Source: Coenobita brevimanus (taxonomy: Eukaryota; Arthropoda; Malacostraca; Decapoda; Coenobitidae). Taken from it: a stretch of DNA of 64,000 bases. The position numbers and the translations under genes are program-made. Shown here piece by piece: positions 10,921 through 21,525 of this stretch. Positions within the stretch are counted from its first letter, which is position 1; every line of letters starts with the position of its first letter. The stretch is from positions 2,463,105-2,527,104 of the forward strand of contig CM064667.1 of assembly GCA_032717465.1 (NCBI GenBank), in the 5' to 3' direction. Under the pieces are notes generated by a model. It was given only the letters and a program-made list of their open reading frames with translations. It was not told where the DNA came from and did not search any database.

Positions 10921-11364
10921 TTAAGAGTTATATGCTAATGACTTTTGGGCTGTTGCTCTGGCACAGTTGCCATCAAACCATTTTGGAGAGTTCGATCTTT
11001 TAGAGAACTGTTGACTTGGTATGAATAAATCCATACCAGCTAGTATTAAGTCGCAAATGTGGGACTGGGTAGAACTTGGATCGCTAGAGAAGAAAGACTG
11101 CCATGGAATGTTAGCAAAATAATTTCTAAATCCATCCCAGTTTGCCCTATCAAAGTGCCATCGGGTCACCCTGACAGGTTCAGAACGGGGAGGTGTGGGA
11201 GGGTTAACTAATGAGGCTTTGATGAGACTGTGATCAGAGGATCCAAGTGGTGACAGTACCTCTATCCTGTACTGATCTGGATTATTTGTCAAGAATAAAT
11301 CCAAGAGATAGGCATTATGGTCAGGATTATCAGGTATTCTGGTTGATTGCTTTACCAACTGGGT
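10921..11364 (-). pseudogene. LINE endonuclease domain, C-terminal part
   Basis: The minus-strand frame carries the end of an AP-type endonuclease: 'NAYLLDLFLTNNPDQY', then 'PLGSSDHSLIKASL', whose SDH motif is the family's last catalytic block. A linker with 'FDRANWDGFRNYF' leads toward the RT. The upstream half (N, E and D-containing blocks) is lost where the LINE is truncated. Codons read beyond ~11364 belong to the Tigger-like element on the other strand. Confidence 0.7.
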
Positions 11365-11693
11365 GGAAAGGAAATTGGAAAGTATAAGACCCCATGAGGA
11401 GGGGCAGGGAGTCTCGGAGATTGGGCGTGCTTTAGGCCTTGCTGTTTCCACCACTGGGACTGTGACGAAGAAAAAGGAGATGTACAAGAATATGGCCACC
11501 TCCTTCTCCACAATTGTATACTGTACAGGTATTGCTTACTTGTTAATAGGGAGTGGGTAAAGATTAGGTGGGGGGTCTGAGGGGGTCCTGGGACGCATCC
11601 CCCCATTTACATGTATTTTTCAATGAGGAAAATCGTTCCGATATACACAATTTTGAATTATGAAAGTTTTTTGGATATCGAGGACTCACTGTA

Positions 11694-12189
11694 TGATGTT
11701 CTGTGCTTACTTGAACCCCAGAAGAAAATGGGTTGTTGATTGCATGCATATCTTGAAGGTTCCATAACTTGCATGCTCCATTACTTGCATGTACCCTGTT
11801 GTCTAGGTATGCTGGGCTATTATTTTGAAAACATGGTAGCCTTCACTCTTTTATGCAGTCATTCTCAGTACTAGAATATTTAATGCATATTTATATACAG
11901 TTCTTCAGTGCTGTATATGTAAGTTATTGCTGTTGCTTTACTTTGGTCTGTCATGCCTAGCAGACCCATTAAGCACAGATAAGCAGCTGCTTCTTTAGGG
12001 TTGTCTCACAGTTGCAACACAGTACATACCATGTAGGGATCTGGCATCCCCATATTACAGACAGTGCCATACCAGCATCAGACCAGGCTCCTTCCCACTG
12101 TGAGATGCAGTGAAATATGAGAGTTTGGCTCCTGAGTGGATGCTGCAGTTGTTCCACCCAGGGTGCACCGTGCCACCATGTGTAGGTCA
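11694..12189. other. Spacer with a degenerate SINE-like stretch
   Basis: Mostly AT-rich without gene signals. Around 12000-12175 the sequence resembles the unit flanking the 29.6-kb minisatellite ('ggctccttcccactgtgaga' versus 'ggtccttgcccatggtgaga'), in the same orientation. Both probably derive from one minus-strand, tRNA-related SINE. Confidence 0.4.
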
Positions 12190-12336
12190 CTTGTATCATA
12201 TCGTATCGTTTATAAAGGCTCCAACATGCTTGCATGCGTCGACCTTGGTCACCTAATATCTATCCACGCAGCTCGGTCTCTGGCAGCCTCCCTATTCAGT
12301 CCCTTATCCATGAGGTCACGCTCTATGATGAAAACC
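12190..12336 (-). mobile_element. Small LINE-like fragment
   Basis: About 145 bp that match 17620-17770, sharing 'ggctccaacatgcttgcatg'-like wording and 'tcggtctctggcagcctc'-like wording. At 17.8-18.1 kb the same repeat runs on into reverse-complement LINE C-terminal sequence. This piece is therefore probably a heavily truncated minus-strand LINE copy. Confidence 0.45.
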
Positions 12337-13850
12337 ATATAATTAAGTGAACATAGTGAACAATTGTAAGAGGTTTTCTTCACCTGCTTAAAATGACTTG
12401 ATGCCAGCCACTTTATAGGGAACTTCAGTCACTGAAATGCTTAAAACAGCCAAGATCTTCCTTTGAGCAAGCTTGCATCAAACCCTTTTAACTGGATGTT
12501 TCCTGATGACCCCCTGCTGAACCTCTTAACTCTGATGATGCACATATTGTTTAATCCTTTTTACCTTTAAGCTGTTACATTTAGCATGGAAGAGACAGTT
12601 CCAACATGAGGGGTTAGGTAGAGCCTTAATAAACCACTTGAGTAAAAGAGATCTTTCTGTAGTTGAATATAGTTATTTAGAGACAGGAGAAGCATTCAGA
12701 GTGCAACACCCATGCCCTATATTTCCTGCAGTTGGTCTAAGGAACAAACATTTGTCTTTGCCCTGTGACCTCACCTTTCATCCAACAGTTCCCCAAATCG
12801 GATCCCAACATCCTTGACTGTCCTTCTCCTGTTCCACCAAGCTTTATCTGTAGAATAATATTTCCTTGATATTTGACTGATTGTTATCAAAATGATATCC
12901 TCTCATCTTTGCTTTACCCTGAGCCCCTCCACCAACTTTGATCAGAATCAGGTAAAAACTGTAAGTTGACCTTGTCTTGCAACTTTGACCTTTGACCTGT
13001 TGTATTAAGAAAACTTTAGCTTAGTCCCTTGTATAACTCTCAACCCTTGCAGCAAATTACATCAGAGCTGTTTTAATCAGTTTGTTCATACACACCCACA
13101 CACACAGACTGAACTTTGACTTTCCCCTGTGACCTTGACTGTTGACTGATTGTTATGAAAATCAGATCCTTTCATGTTTGCCTTAGCCTGAACCCTTCCA
13201 CCAAGTTTGGTCTAAATTAATGAAAAATATTTAAGTTGACCTTGTTGTGTGATCTTAACCTAGCCATGACTTATTGTTTACAAAACAGTAGGTCAGCACC
13301 TTTGCTGACCCTCTTTCCTTGAACCAAGTTTGGTAATTGGATTGAAACTGGTTAATACTGCATACATAGATACACAAATAGATAGACACACACCATGCAA
13401 AACAATACCCTGCTCTGCACAGATGTTAAAATAAGCTGTCAGTCACTGAAGTAGCTTCATACAGTATGTACTATCATTTTTTTCTTTTTCCCCTCGTAGT
13501 AACCATACTGATTGTTATAATTACATAGAACAAATGAAATACTGTATTGGAGGCATCTGTGATGAGTGTACAACATCTGATAACCCCATTATTCCATAGT
13601 CATCTTAATCATTGTCATCCTGATCTCATTCCCACCTCACAGTAATCTGGTGTTCCATTTTCCTCTCCTTGGCTCTTCCAAAATAATTCCTTATAATTTG
13701 CCTTGTTTATGCATTTGATTATTGTGCTATACTTAACGATAGCACATTACTGAAAGCTTATAGTATTGAGCAAGGGTCAGAAGAAGATAAGGTACTGTCT
13801 GTAAGGCACCATTGACATTTTTTAATAACTGTTTCTTCAATCTGCCATTA
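12337..13850. repeat. Old dispersed repeat rich in TGACCTT/TTGACC motifs
   Basis: Between about 12,740 and 13,390 two or three diverged copies of a ~300-bp unit follow one another. Each has 'ctgtgacct'/'ttgaccttg' runs, then 'ttgactgattgttat', 'ccaccaa(g/c)tttg' and an 'acacacaca' or 'atagatagacacac' end. A further copy lies at 28,780-28,960. There is no coding frame. The rest of the stretch has nothing I can assign. Confidence 0.5.
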
Positions 13851-13854
13851 TAAT

Positions 13855-14575
13855 GAAGGAAAAATTAAAGAGAAAGTGAGCTATGGAAAATGTTGAGGCC
13901 AGGGAACTGGATTGAGCTGGTTGGCAGAATTCTGTCAGGGAGGAGTGTATGACTAGGGTTTGGCACCCCTGTCCTTTCCCAGCAAAATTGTAATGATCAG
14001 ACTGACTCAAGGTGATAGGTGGTATGAAACACTGACAAATGGATGTTTATGCCTGTGAAGTGGAGTCAGGATTCTAGGGGTGTGAATGGTGAGTGAATGA
14101 GAGTGTGGCCTATATAATGGACAGACTTAACAAGAGCCTACATGTAGTGGTGCCAGGTACCCAGAGGGAGCCAAGCAGCTGTGGTGTCCACCCAGAAGCC
14201 AGACTTTCTTATATTCCCCTGCACCTTACTGTGGGAAGGACCCTGGTGAGGTGCTGTCTGCCAGAAGGACATGACAGATCCCTACATAGTGTATATAGCT
14301 GCTGTACTGTGTCTGTGGGATGGCCCTACAGAAGCAGTGGCTTACCTGTGTTTGATGGGTCTGCTCAGCCAGACAGGCCTGGGTTAAGCAGCAGCAACTA
14401 CTTATGGTTAATTTCCCTTTGTCAGGTTACCAGGGCTGTGGAGTTGGTACCCAAAACACCCGACTCCAACACCACAGGCCTGCAGGTTACTTCTTGCTCT
14501 CAGGATCTTACCTCACCGCATCTTTAGGTGGGAAGAGAGGTGTGGGTCATGATGATGATGATAATAATGCAAATT
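13855..14575 (+). mobile_element. LINE 3' end with GAT-repeat tail (second RTE-like family)
   Basis: 3' end of the family best seen at 27070-28322. It has decayed 'gggaactggattgagctggt' coding-end sequence, the 3' UTR phrase 'tgtgaatggtgagtgaatga', and a (gat)n/(aat)n tail at about 14550-14575. The middle (about 14150-14500) holds another unidentified inserted or diverged repeat. Its open frame at 14093-14527 does not look like a protein gene. Confidence 0.6.
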
Positions 14576-14929
14576 AGAGATATTACTCTCCAGGAGTTAC
14601 TGTATGTCAGTACTGTAGCAGCACTTGAATTTTAAATGTAAGAGTTCACATGTGATAGATTTACCTGTCAGTATCATTGAGTATCATCATCGTCATCCAG
14701 ATTTCTTTGACCATCCTAAGGAAGGCAGTGTTCAGAAAGCAAGGAAAGAGAAAGCGCAGGAGAGGGAGAGCAAACAACAGCATATCCAGTGAAATGGGCT
14801 TGACATTCATTCATTCACTATTATTTATATCTGCTTTTCATTTGACCAGGCAGATATAGTTAACATGTCAACTGACAAGTTAAAAGGGGTTGCCAGAGGG
14901 CATAGATTAATAAATCCTTTTTTGGTCAG
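14576..14929. other. Probable intron, upstream of the first SETD3-like exon
   Basis: No recognised element. A short frame at 14677-14859 includes 'GKRKRRRGRANN' but has no recognisable domain. The stretch ends in the pyrimidine-rich acceptor 'ccttttttggtcag' immediately before the exon at 14930. Confidence 0.4.
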
Positions 14930-15032
14930 GGTGTACAAAGCTGCCACACACCGTGACTGCCTCCACCCCAGGCCAGGAATGGGCAGAGTACATGGAGCTG
15001 TATCAGCTCATTGAGAAAGTACGTGAGCATGA
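14930..15032 (+). CDS. SETD3: SETD3-like exon, N-terminal helix region
   Basis: A 103-bp exon between acceptor tttttggtcag (ending 14929) and donor gtaagg (from 15033). It reads CTKLPHTVTASTPGQEWAEY and then MELYQLIEKVREHE. The GxEWxEY...L(I/V)EK(I/V)R pattern is that of the N-terminal helix preceding the SET domain in SETD3, the actin-histidine N-methyltransferase that acts in the cytoplasm. It enters in phase 1 and leaves in phase 2. No transposon signature overlaps it. The identification is from memory of the family pattern and rests partly on the second exon at 23458. Confidence 0.65.
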
Positions 15033-16984
15033 GTAAGGTGGGTAGTATGGAAAGAGACTCTGCCCTTTCACCATGAAATGTCTTTTTTAAGTTGAAAACA
15101 CTTGTTTGTTCATAGCCAGAATAACTTTATTAAGGTGTCATCATACTGAAGAGGGTAATGAGGATGGTGCTAACCCAGTCATTGTACTGTAATGTCTCTC
15201 CTAGGCTGGTGATTGTCTGGCAGTAAACAGAATCAGACACAAAAGACATTGTGGCAATGAAGGCATACTGGAAGATTGTAATCAGTGCTTTACCTTGGGA
15301 CAGGATGTTCTCTGTTTGTCATGAACAGTGACTTAACCCCTTCAGTCCAGGGACATCCTTATTATTTTGGGGGGATCTCTATTGATGAAGAGATTAATTA
15401 ATTCTGTACTTGTGTCTTACCCCTCCTGTTTGAACAATTTCCTAAATTAAATAAAGTAATGTGGAAACAGAAAAAAAAGCTTTGGATGGATGAGATTAAG
15501 CCCCCTTACACACACACACACACACACAGTTTGAATTGACAGTCTTGACTGGACTGAAGGCTTATGGAATGTGGTGTTAGCTCATACACAGTTCAGTTTG
15601 ACGGTGAGGCTGGACCTCAGTTCATACACGAGGATAACCACTTGCTTCCCAGGACATTGTTTTTGAGTGGAGGAGGAGTATTGACCATGGTGGAAAAGAA
15701 GGCCAGCTCTCATGAAAAATGGTGCAATGAATGCATACTGAAGTTTTTTTTTTTTTCACCTTTACATTTCCGTTTGTTAATGAGAATATCATTGGCAGCT
15801 GCCCTCATGTTTCTGTGTGAGTATCCACTGCACTGTACATTCCTCAGGCCTGGATGTTCATGACAGTTTTGTATGCTCAGTCCAGGTTTTCATGTAAGAC
15901 TCATGTACAGTCAGTCAGTCAGTCAGTCAGTGGGACACAACATGAACTAATATGGATGATGGCTACTGAAAAATACCTCATGATTTTTTCCCCACATTGA
16001 TAAACCTGCCTTCATTAGGATGTCATATAATGTTTGCTTGTGGCATTTTCCAGTCAGTATTATTATCATATACATATTCCAGTGTTAATAGATTGATCTC
16101 CTTGGAACTTCTCAAGCTATGCTGATAATTTGGGATATCATTGTACCCCCCCCCCATGTGATACTTATTTTTACTGACTGCATTAGAGTAGGAGCATGTC
16201 TGAACATCTATTACAGCAGCAGTGAAGGCCCAGCCCAGCTGAATAAGGCATGTAGGCCAGTCATACCCAATCTGACCAAACTGTCCACCAGTTTTTAGGT
16301 ACTGGTACAGTACTCATTTCAAGGCTTCAGTTGTTTACAGTCCATGCCATCAGTTTACCCCATCTTAGTACATGCACAAAGTAGTTTGAACTTGTTTCCT
16401 CAGCAAGACTGACAGTTGGAAGTATGGGTATGAGGTACCCTAGGAGGAAGGTACAGGTTGTGGGGTGTGACAATGTGTATGCCATGTATTGGTGTAGGGG
16501 TATAGTGGCCCCACTGCCTAACACTTGTACAGATTGCAAGGTTTTTGTACCTCCTCTGACACAGGAGAAGAGGTTGTACTGCGGACTTACGTTCTTCTAT
16601 GATTCGTTGTAGATTTTTCCCACCTTGTGTAATATAAGCTATTGGGTAATGATGATGATACAGTCAGAGTGAGCCTGTGGATGCTGGGTGTTTCCATCAG
16701 ATGATTAACCCCTTCAGTATAGTAACGTTTTGGTAGTTCACACAGTACTTGCCACAGCTAGGTAATTTTATTCACCTTAGGAGATCCCACTGGTAGAGAA
16801 GGGGTTAATTAAGACTATATCTGACATCTCGGATGGGGAAAGTGTATCCTAAGCTTAATGATATTGCCTAGTGATGGCACAAATGAATTATAAATTGCCT
16901 GTGGGTGGAATGGGTTATAATGATCAGGTACAATAGTAGTAGGATGAAAATCAGTGCTGGTTTGTGCTGTTGTGTTCTCAGACA
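15033..16984. other. Large intron segment, no gene recognised
   Basis: Contains a short (ca)n at about 15508-15530, a (cagt)n run at 15909-15931 and a C run near 16147. The frame at 15564-15863 has no splice pair or motif that convinces me. The exon expected between 14930-15032 and 23458-23599 was not found here. Confidence 0.5.
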
Positions 16985-17520
16985 TTAATGTGAACCATCC
17001 ATCCACCCATCATCCAATCCTGTGTTACCCCATGAGGAGGGTAGGAGCCCAGGGCAAGGCAAGTTGGTCCTGACATTTAAGATGAGAGTGACCAGCCTCA
17101 CTCATCCCTGAGTGGCATTACGTGAGCAGTAAACCCCAAGCATTCCTTGGACACAAACCTTCACCGGCTCTATCCGATTGGAGCGCCGTAATTACCCACT
17201 AAACCACCAGGTGCCATAATTTGGTTATATGGTTACCACCCAGCATAGTAAATGGTTTCCTGGTGTACAGGACACCATTTGACTTGTCACTCAGTGTAGT
17301 CACCCAAAGGCAGAAGGAAGAGGAAAGAGTGAATGAAAGAAAGACAGAAGAGGAAGTGTAAAGTCATCCTTAGGCACAAGGATGAGGAAAGAATGAAGTA
17401 AAGAAAGACAGAAGAGGATAGAAGGAAAGAAGGAAGGAGGAGAGGAAAGAGCAGACACCTGAGAGCAGCACTACATCGAGTGAGTGGATGGTGAGTGTCC
17501 CCACCTGCCACAAACATCTT
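16985..17520 (-). mobile_element. tRNA-related SINE ('SINE2'), full-length minus copy
   Basis: Reverse-complement of the repeat also present at 26335-26735 and 51700-52215. The 3' end on this strand is an (atcc)n tail at 16997-17012. Shared blocks are 'cctcactcatccctgagtgg', 'acccactaaaccaccaggtg' and 'ggttatatggttaccaccca'. The (+)-sense form holds an A-box-like tggtttagtggg and a B-box-like ggtttatatcc, as in tRNA-derived SINEs. The 17290-17460 part is purine-rich (gaaagaaagacagaagagga). Confidence 0.7.
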
Positions 17521-17579
17521 TTTTTTTTTTTCCAGTACTGTAGTATATGGCGTGAGTACTGTATCAAAAAAGTTAGAAG

Positions 17580-18110
17580 TGACAGCAGTGGTTATGAGAC
17601 GACTCATGAAGATATGTGGCATGCGTAGATTGGATCGCCATATTGTTTGTAAAAGCTCCAACTTGCTTGCATGTGTTGGCCTTGGTTACCTAATAGCAGC
17701 TTTCCACACTGCACGGTTTCTGGGAGCCTCGCTGTTCAGTCTCTTATCCCTGATGTCGCACTGTGACTTCATCCAAGGTTTTTTTTTGGTCTGTTTCTCG
17801 TAGCCCCACTCCTGACATTCACACTTTTCACCTTCCTCATCCAGTTGTCATCTTCCATCCTCTCAACCTGCCCAAACCATCTCAGTCTACCCCTCTTCAT
17901 TAAAGCACCAATACATTCAAGTCCCAACCTTCCTCTCAACTATGCAATCATAATCCTAGCCTTACACCCCCCAAGGCCTTGCATTCAAGAACACACTGCA
18001 TGTCTAATCATTGTCATCTCCTTACAGTTGAAATGAGTATCCTCTTCCTTTACTGCCCATGTCTCACTACCATACAGCATTACACTCCTAACACATGCTG
18101 CTTACAAAAA
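17580..18110 (-). mobile_element. Degenerate LINE fragment, minus strand
   Basis: Reverse-complement coding traces of an RTE-like C-terminus: 'tctcaacctgcccaaaccat' (the WFGH region) and 'ccatgtctcactaccataca' (the V-YGSETW region). It shares its left part with 12190-12336. It is too decayed for an open frame. Confidence 0.6.
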
Positions 18111-19318
18111 TCCCTTTGGATAGGATAAAAAATATGGACAGCCTTTATAAATGAAATTAAATAAAACTTCTATAAAGATGAGGAGTAAGTAAATGTTCAG
18201 GTAAATGGGTGGAAGAGTTTTATATTGTACTGTATGGATCTATCAAGATAATAAATAGGATGTCAGTGATGAAAAGTGTAGATGGAATGTGAGGTTGGAA
18301 GGCAAAGGAAATAGCTTACTGTTTTAAGGAAATTTGTGAGAAAAACAAATGTGAATATTTATGAGGCAAAAGGATTGAAGAATAGAAATGAATTTGGAAG
18401 AAAGAATGTATATATTGAGGTGCATAGGACAGGACTTGCATACTTAAAAGAAACTTGACAGTGGTAGGGTTCTGCCTCACAGTTGTTGTGACACCAATGT
18501 AAGAATGTAAAGTATATCACCTGTCACTGTTTTCACAGGTGGGATGAAGCCAAGAATTTAGAAGGCTTGAAAAATGAATGTATGGGCCTGTTAATTGAGC
18601 TTTGTGTAGATAGCTCCTCACACTTTTGTGTTTTCCTTTTCTTTTTACTGGCTCTAGTCCACCTCATTTGTAATTGTGGAAACTTGGATTGGGATGATGT
18701 GTTCATGTTTGTGAAAAGTGCAGAACAGTACTTTATAATAACATTGGATTCCTGTGTTTACTACATATTTCCTAACTATATTTACTTGTGTCACTGTAGG
18801 TTTCATGTTGTCAGTGGTTTAATTATAGTAGTTAAAAGTGTATATGGGATTAGTGCTTTTCTACATTTGTCACATAACTGCAGGTCATTTTACATCATTT
18901 ATAATGTAGTTTTCTTTTAGCACTGTCCTCCCATTTCATCATGCTCAGAATCACTGCTTACATTCTTTAATGTGTTATGAAAATCTCTCTCTACATACTT
19001 TTCTCTTATAATTCTGATGTGCATGCTGTGATGTTATTGTTGTGTTTTGCAGCAGCCTTTGTCATAGTCTTAATTGTTAATTTTTGTTCAGAAAATAGAA
19101 TATTATCTCTCTGGAATGAAGTCTTTGGATCGTTCAGTAATACAGTACTTTACAGTTCTTGATTAAGGCATTGGTATATTGCAGACATCCAGCTTCCTAC
19201 ATACTCTTGTTTGGAGCAAGTTGACCCCTTCAGTCTTTCATGTTGTGGGCCAAAGAGAACATCATCATGGTGAGGTAGTCTGCATGATGTTCATGTATTG
19301 TACATAGGTTATTCATTG
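18111..19318. other. Intron or intergenic spacer, nothing recognised
   Basis: AT-rich sequence without transposon ends. The frame at 18567-18920 is rich in Phe, Cys and Val with a stop-free run, but it has neither splice signals nor a known motif. I regard it as chance. Confidence 0.45.
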
Positions 19319-21525
19319 TCTCTATCTATCTATCTATCTATAGCCCGACGCCCTAATCCCGGAAAGAGTGGCCGCAGACAAAACGCCTCCAAGTCACTCT
19401 GTCACCCACCATTTGACTCCCCTCCCCCCAACTCACCCCCCCTCCCTCATATACCTCTCAACTCCATCCCTCCACCTCATCCTCGGTCTACCCCTCCCTC
19501 TCCCCCCCTCCACCTCACCTACATACACCCTCTTAGTCAGTCTTTCATTCTCCATCCTCTCCACATGTCCAAACCACCTCAGTGTATTTCTCCTAATCTT
19601 TTCAACCACATCCACATCCACCCCACAACGTTCCTTCACTTCTTCATTCGTCAACCTGTCCCTTCATGTCACTCCACATGCTCCTCTCAAGTAACTCATT
19701 TCCACTGCTCTCACTCTTGACTTGTTCCCCTCTTGCAAGGTCCACGCCTCGCTTCCATACGTCAGGGTAGGGATCACAATACCATCATGCAGTGACTTCT
19801 TAACTTCCATACTCACCTTCCTATTTCTCATCACTGCTTTCAGTGTGCCAACAACCTTCCTTCCCTGCTGTACCCTTTCACGTACTTCATCCCCCAAAGT
19901 TTCATCCTTACTCATCACACTACCCAAGTACTTGAATGCACTCACATTCTCCATATCCTCACCATCCAACCTCACTGCACACTCTGTGACTTCATTCCTC
20001 TCAAACACCATAACTTTACTTTTGTTTACATTAACTTTCAGCTTCCTCCTCCTATACACTGTCCCAAATTCATTCACCAAACCTTGCAACTCCCATTCAT
20101 CTTCACTCAACAATACTGTATCATCAGCAAACAGCAACACCGGAAGCTTCCAAATCTCAGCCTCATTCATTATGGCCACCCCCACATCCACTGCCCTACC
20201 TTGTACCTCCTTTACGACCCCATCCATATATATATATTAAACAGCCATGGAGACATTACACACCCCTGTTTCAGTCCCACATTGAGATCAAAGAACTCAC
20301 TCAGCTCACCATCCACTCGCACCGTAGCCCTAGCTCCCTCGTACATACTCTTCACAGCACTCAACAATTTCCCCTCCACTCCATATATTCTTAATACCTT
20401 CCACATACCTTTCCTATCTATTCTTTCATAAGCTTTCTCCAAGTCCATGAAGGCAGCGTACACTTTCCTTCCCTTCTCTAGATACTTCTCCACTAAACAT
20501 CTTAGAACAAATATCTGATTTACACACCCTTTTCCCTTCCTAAATCCCCCTTGTTCTTCTCCAACTAGCTCCTCTGTCATATGCCTAACCCTATCAATGA
20601 GTATTCTACCATATATTTTACCAGTCACACTAAGAAGGCAAATACCCCTATGGTTACCACATACTTCTCTCTCCCCTTTTCCTTTGTACAGAGGAACAAT
20701 TATACCTGATTTCCAGTCTTCTGGAACCCTTCCCTCTTCCCAAGCCAATCTACACAACTTCCATATCCACTCCACAACAATCTCACCCCCATACCTAAGC
20801 ATTTCACCACACACTCCATCAATTCCTGGGGCCTTTCCCAGCTTAATCTTCTTCATCGCTTCCACTACTTCCGCCCTACTGATCTCTTCCTCCCTCCTCT
20901 CATCTCTTCTTCTCCCAGCCATTCCCCAACCACTTATACTCACACTGCTCTCACTCTCTACATTCAACAAATCCTCAAAGTGCTCCTTCCATCTCTTCAG
21001 TTTCTCTCTCTTCACCACCAGCAATCTATTATTCCTATCTTTCACTACCCTACTATTTCCCCTTTCACACTGCCTTACTTTCTTTACCTCCTTCCAAAAC
21101 AATTTCTTACTCTCCCTCCACTTCACACTCAAATTCCTCCCAAACTCTTCATCCACTTTCTTCTTACTCTCCTTCACCAGTCTCTTAACCTCCCTTCTCC
21201 TGCTCACATATACCTCTCTCTTCTCTCACTCATCTTCTCCCCTACCTCTACTCGCCAACCATTCACCATATGGCTTCTTCTTTTGTTCCACAGCTCGTTT
21301 CACCTCATCATTCCACCATGCTGTCCCTTGCACACCCTTGCATCTCCTCCTCACTCCACAAACCGCCTCACACGCTGCGCTTATCTCTTCCGTGAATATC
21401 TTACATACGTCTTCCACCCCTTCCATCTGCTCTAGCTCATACCTTCCCAATCTTTCTTCCACTATGCTCTTATACTCTGTCCTCTTCTCACTATCTTGCA
21501 ATTTCTCCACTCTTCTCACAGGAGC
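19319..21525 (-). mobile_element. RTE-like LINE, minus strand, ~2.2 kb
   Basis: Begins (3' end) with a TATC run at 19319-19340, the complement of the family's GATA tail, then 'gcccgacgccctaatcccgg'. It extends through RT to a linker region before 5' truncation near 21525. It is the most complete RT of this family in the window but is broken into several frames. Confidence 0.85.
19433..21519 (-). pseudogene. RTE-like LINE ORF2 (linker, RT, C-terminus), frameshifted
   Basis: On the minus strand four frames follow one another: 21519-21226 (linker, 'CEAVCGVRRRCKGVQGTAWW'), 21207-20212 (RT fingers and palm), 20227-19664 (palm end and thumb), and 19654-19433 (C-terminus). RT blocks include GKAPGIDGVCGEML, VPLYKGKGEREVCGNHRGIC, EEQGGFRKGKGCVNQIF, AFMDLEKAYERIDR, GLKQGCVMSPWLFNIYI and the catalytic LLFADDTVLLSED. 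The frame breaks at about 20220 (near a TATATATA tract) and 19660 inactivate it. The endonuclease is missing because of 5' truncation. Confidence 0.82.

Larger units (their letters stand above)
8954..11364 (-). mobile_element. Jockey-like LINE, 5'-truncated, inside the Tigger-like element
   Basis: A minus-strand LINE. Its poly(A) tail appears as a T run at 8954-8971. ORF2 remnants follow in order on the minus strand: the end of an endonuclease domain (to ~11364), a linker, the reverse transcriptase, and a C-terminal tail. The 5' end is cut inside the endonuclease. It interrupts the transposase-like frame of the surrounding Tigger-like element. A clear target-site duplication was not found. 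Confidence 0.8.
8878..11691 (+). mobile_element. Decayed pogo/Tigger-like DNA transposon, split by a LINE
   Basis: Two pieces flank a LINE. 8878-8953 encodes a transposase-like N-terminus starting MPPKRPASSP with a basic AKKQQ stretch. 11363-11560 continues with a CENP-B/pogo helix-turn-helix signature (ERKLESIRPHEEGQGVSEIG then RALGL). The open frame then stops, and a typical Tigger 3' end follows (11570-11691) with 'tgtatttttcaatgagga' and a terminal ...tatcgaggactcactg before a TA dinucleotide (11692-11693). The DDE catalytic core is absent, so the copy is internally deleted. I could not locate a matching 5' terminal inverted repeat. Confidence 0.72.

Noticed and set aside
15564..15863. 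Candidate missing SETD3 exon ('SYTVQFDGEAGPQFIHEDNH')
   Set aside because: No acceptor in the right phase and no match to the expected linker sequence; flanks resemble other local repeats.
18567..18920. 117-codon Phe/Cys-rich frame
   Set aside because: No domain, no splice signals, AT-rich composition; likely chance.
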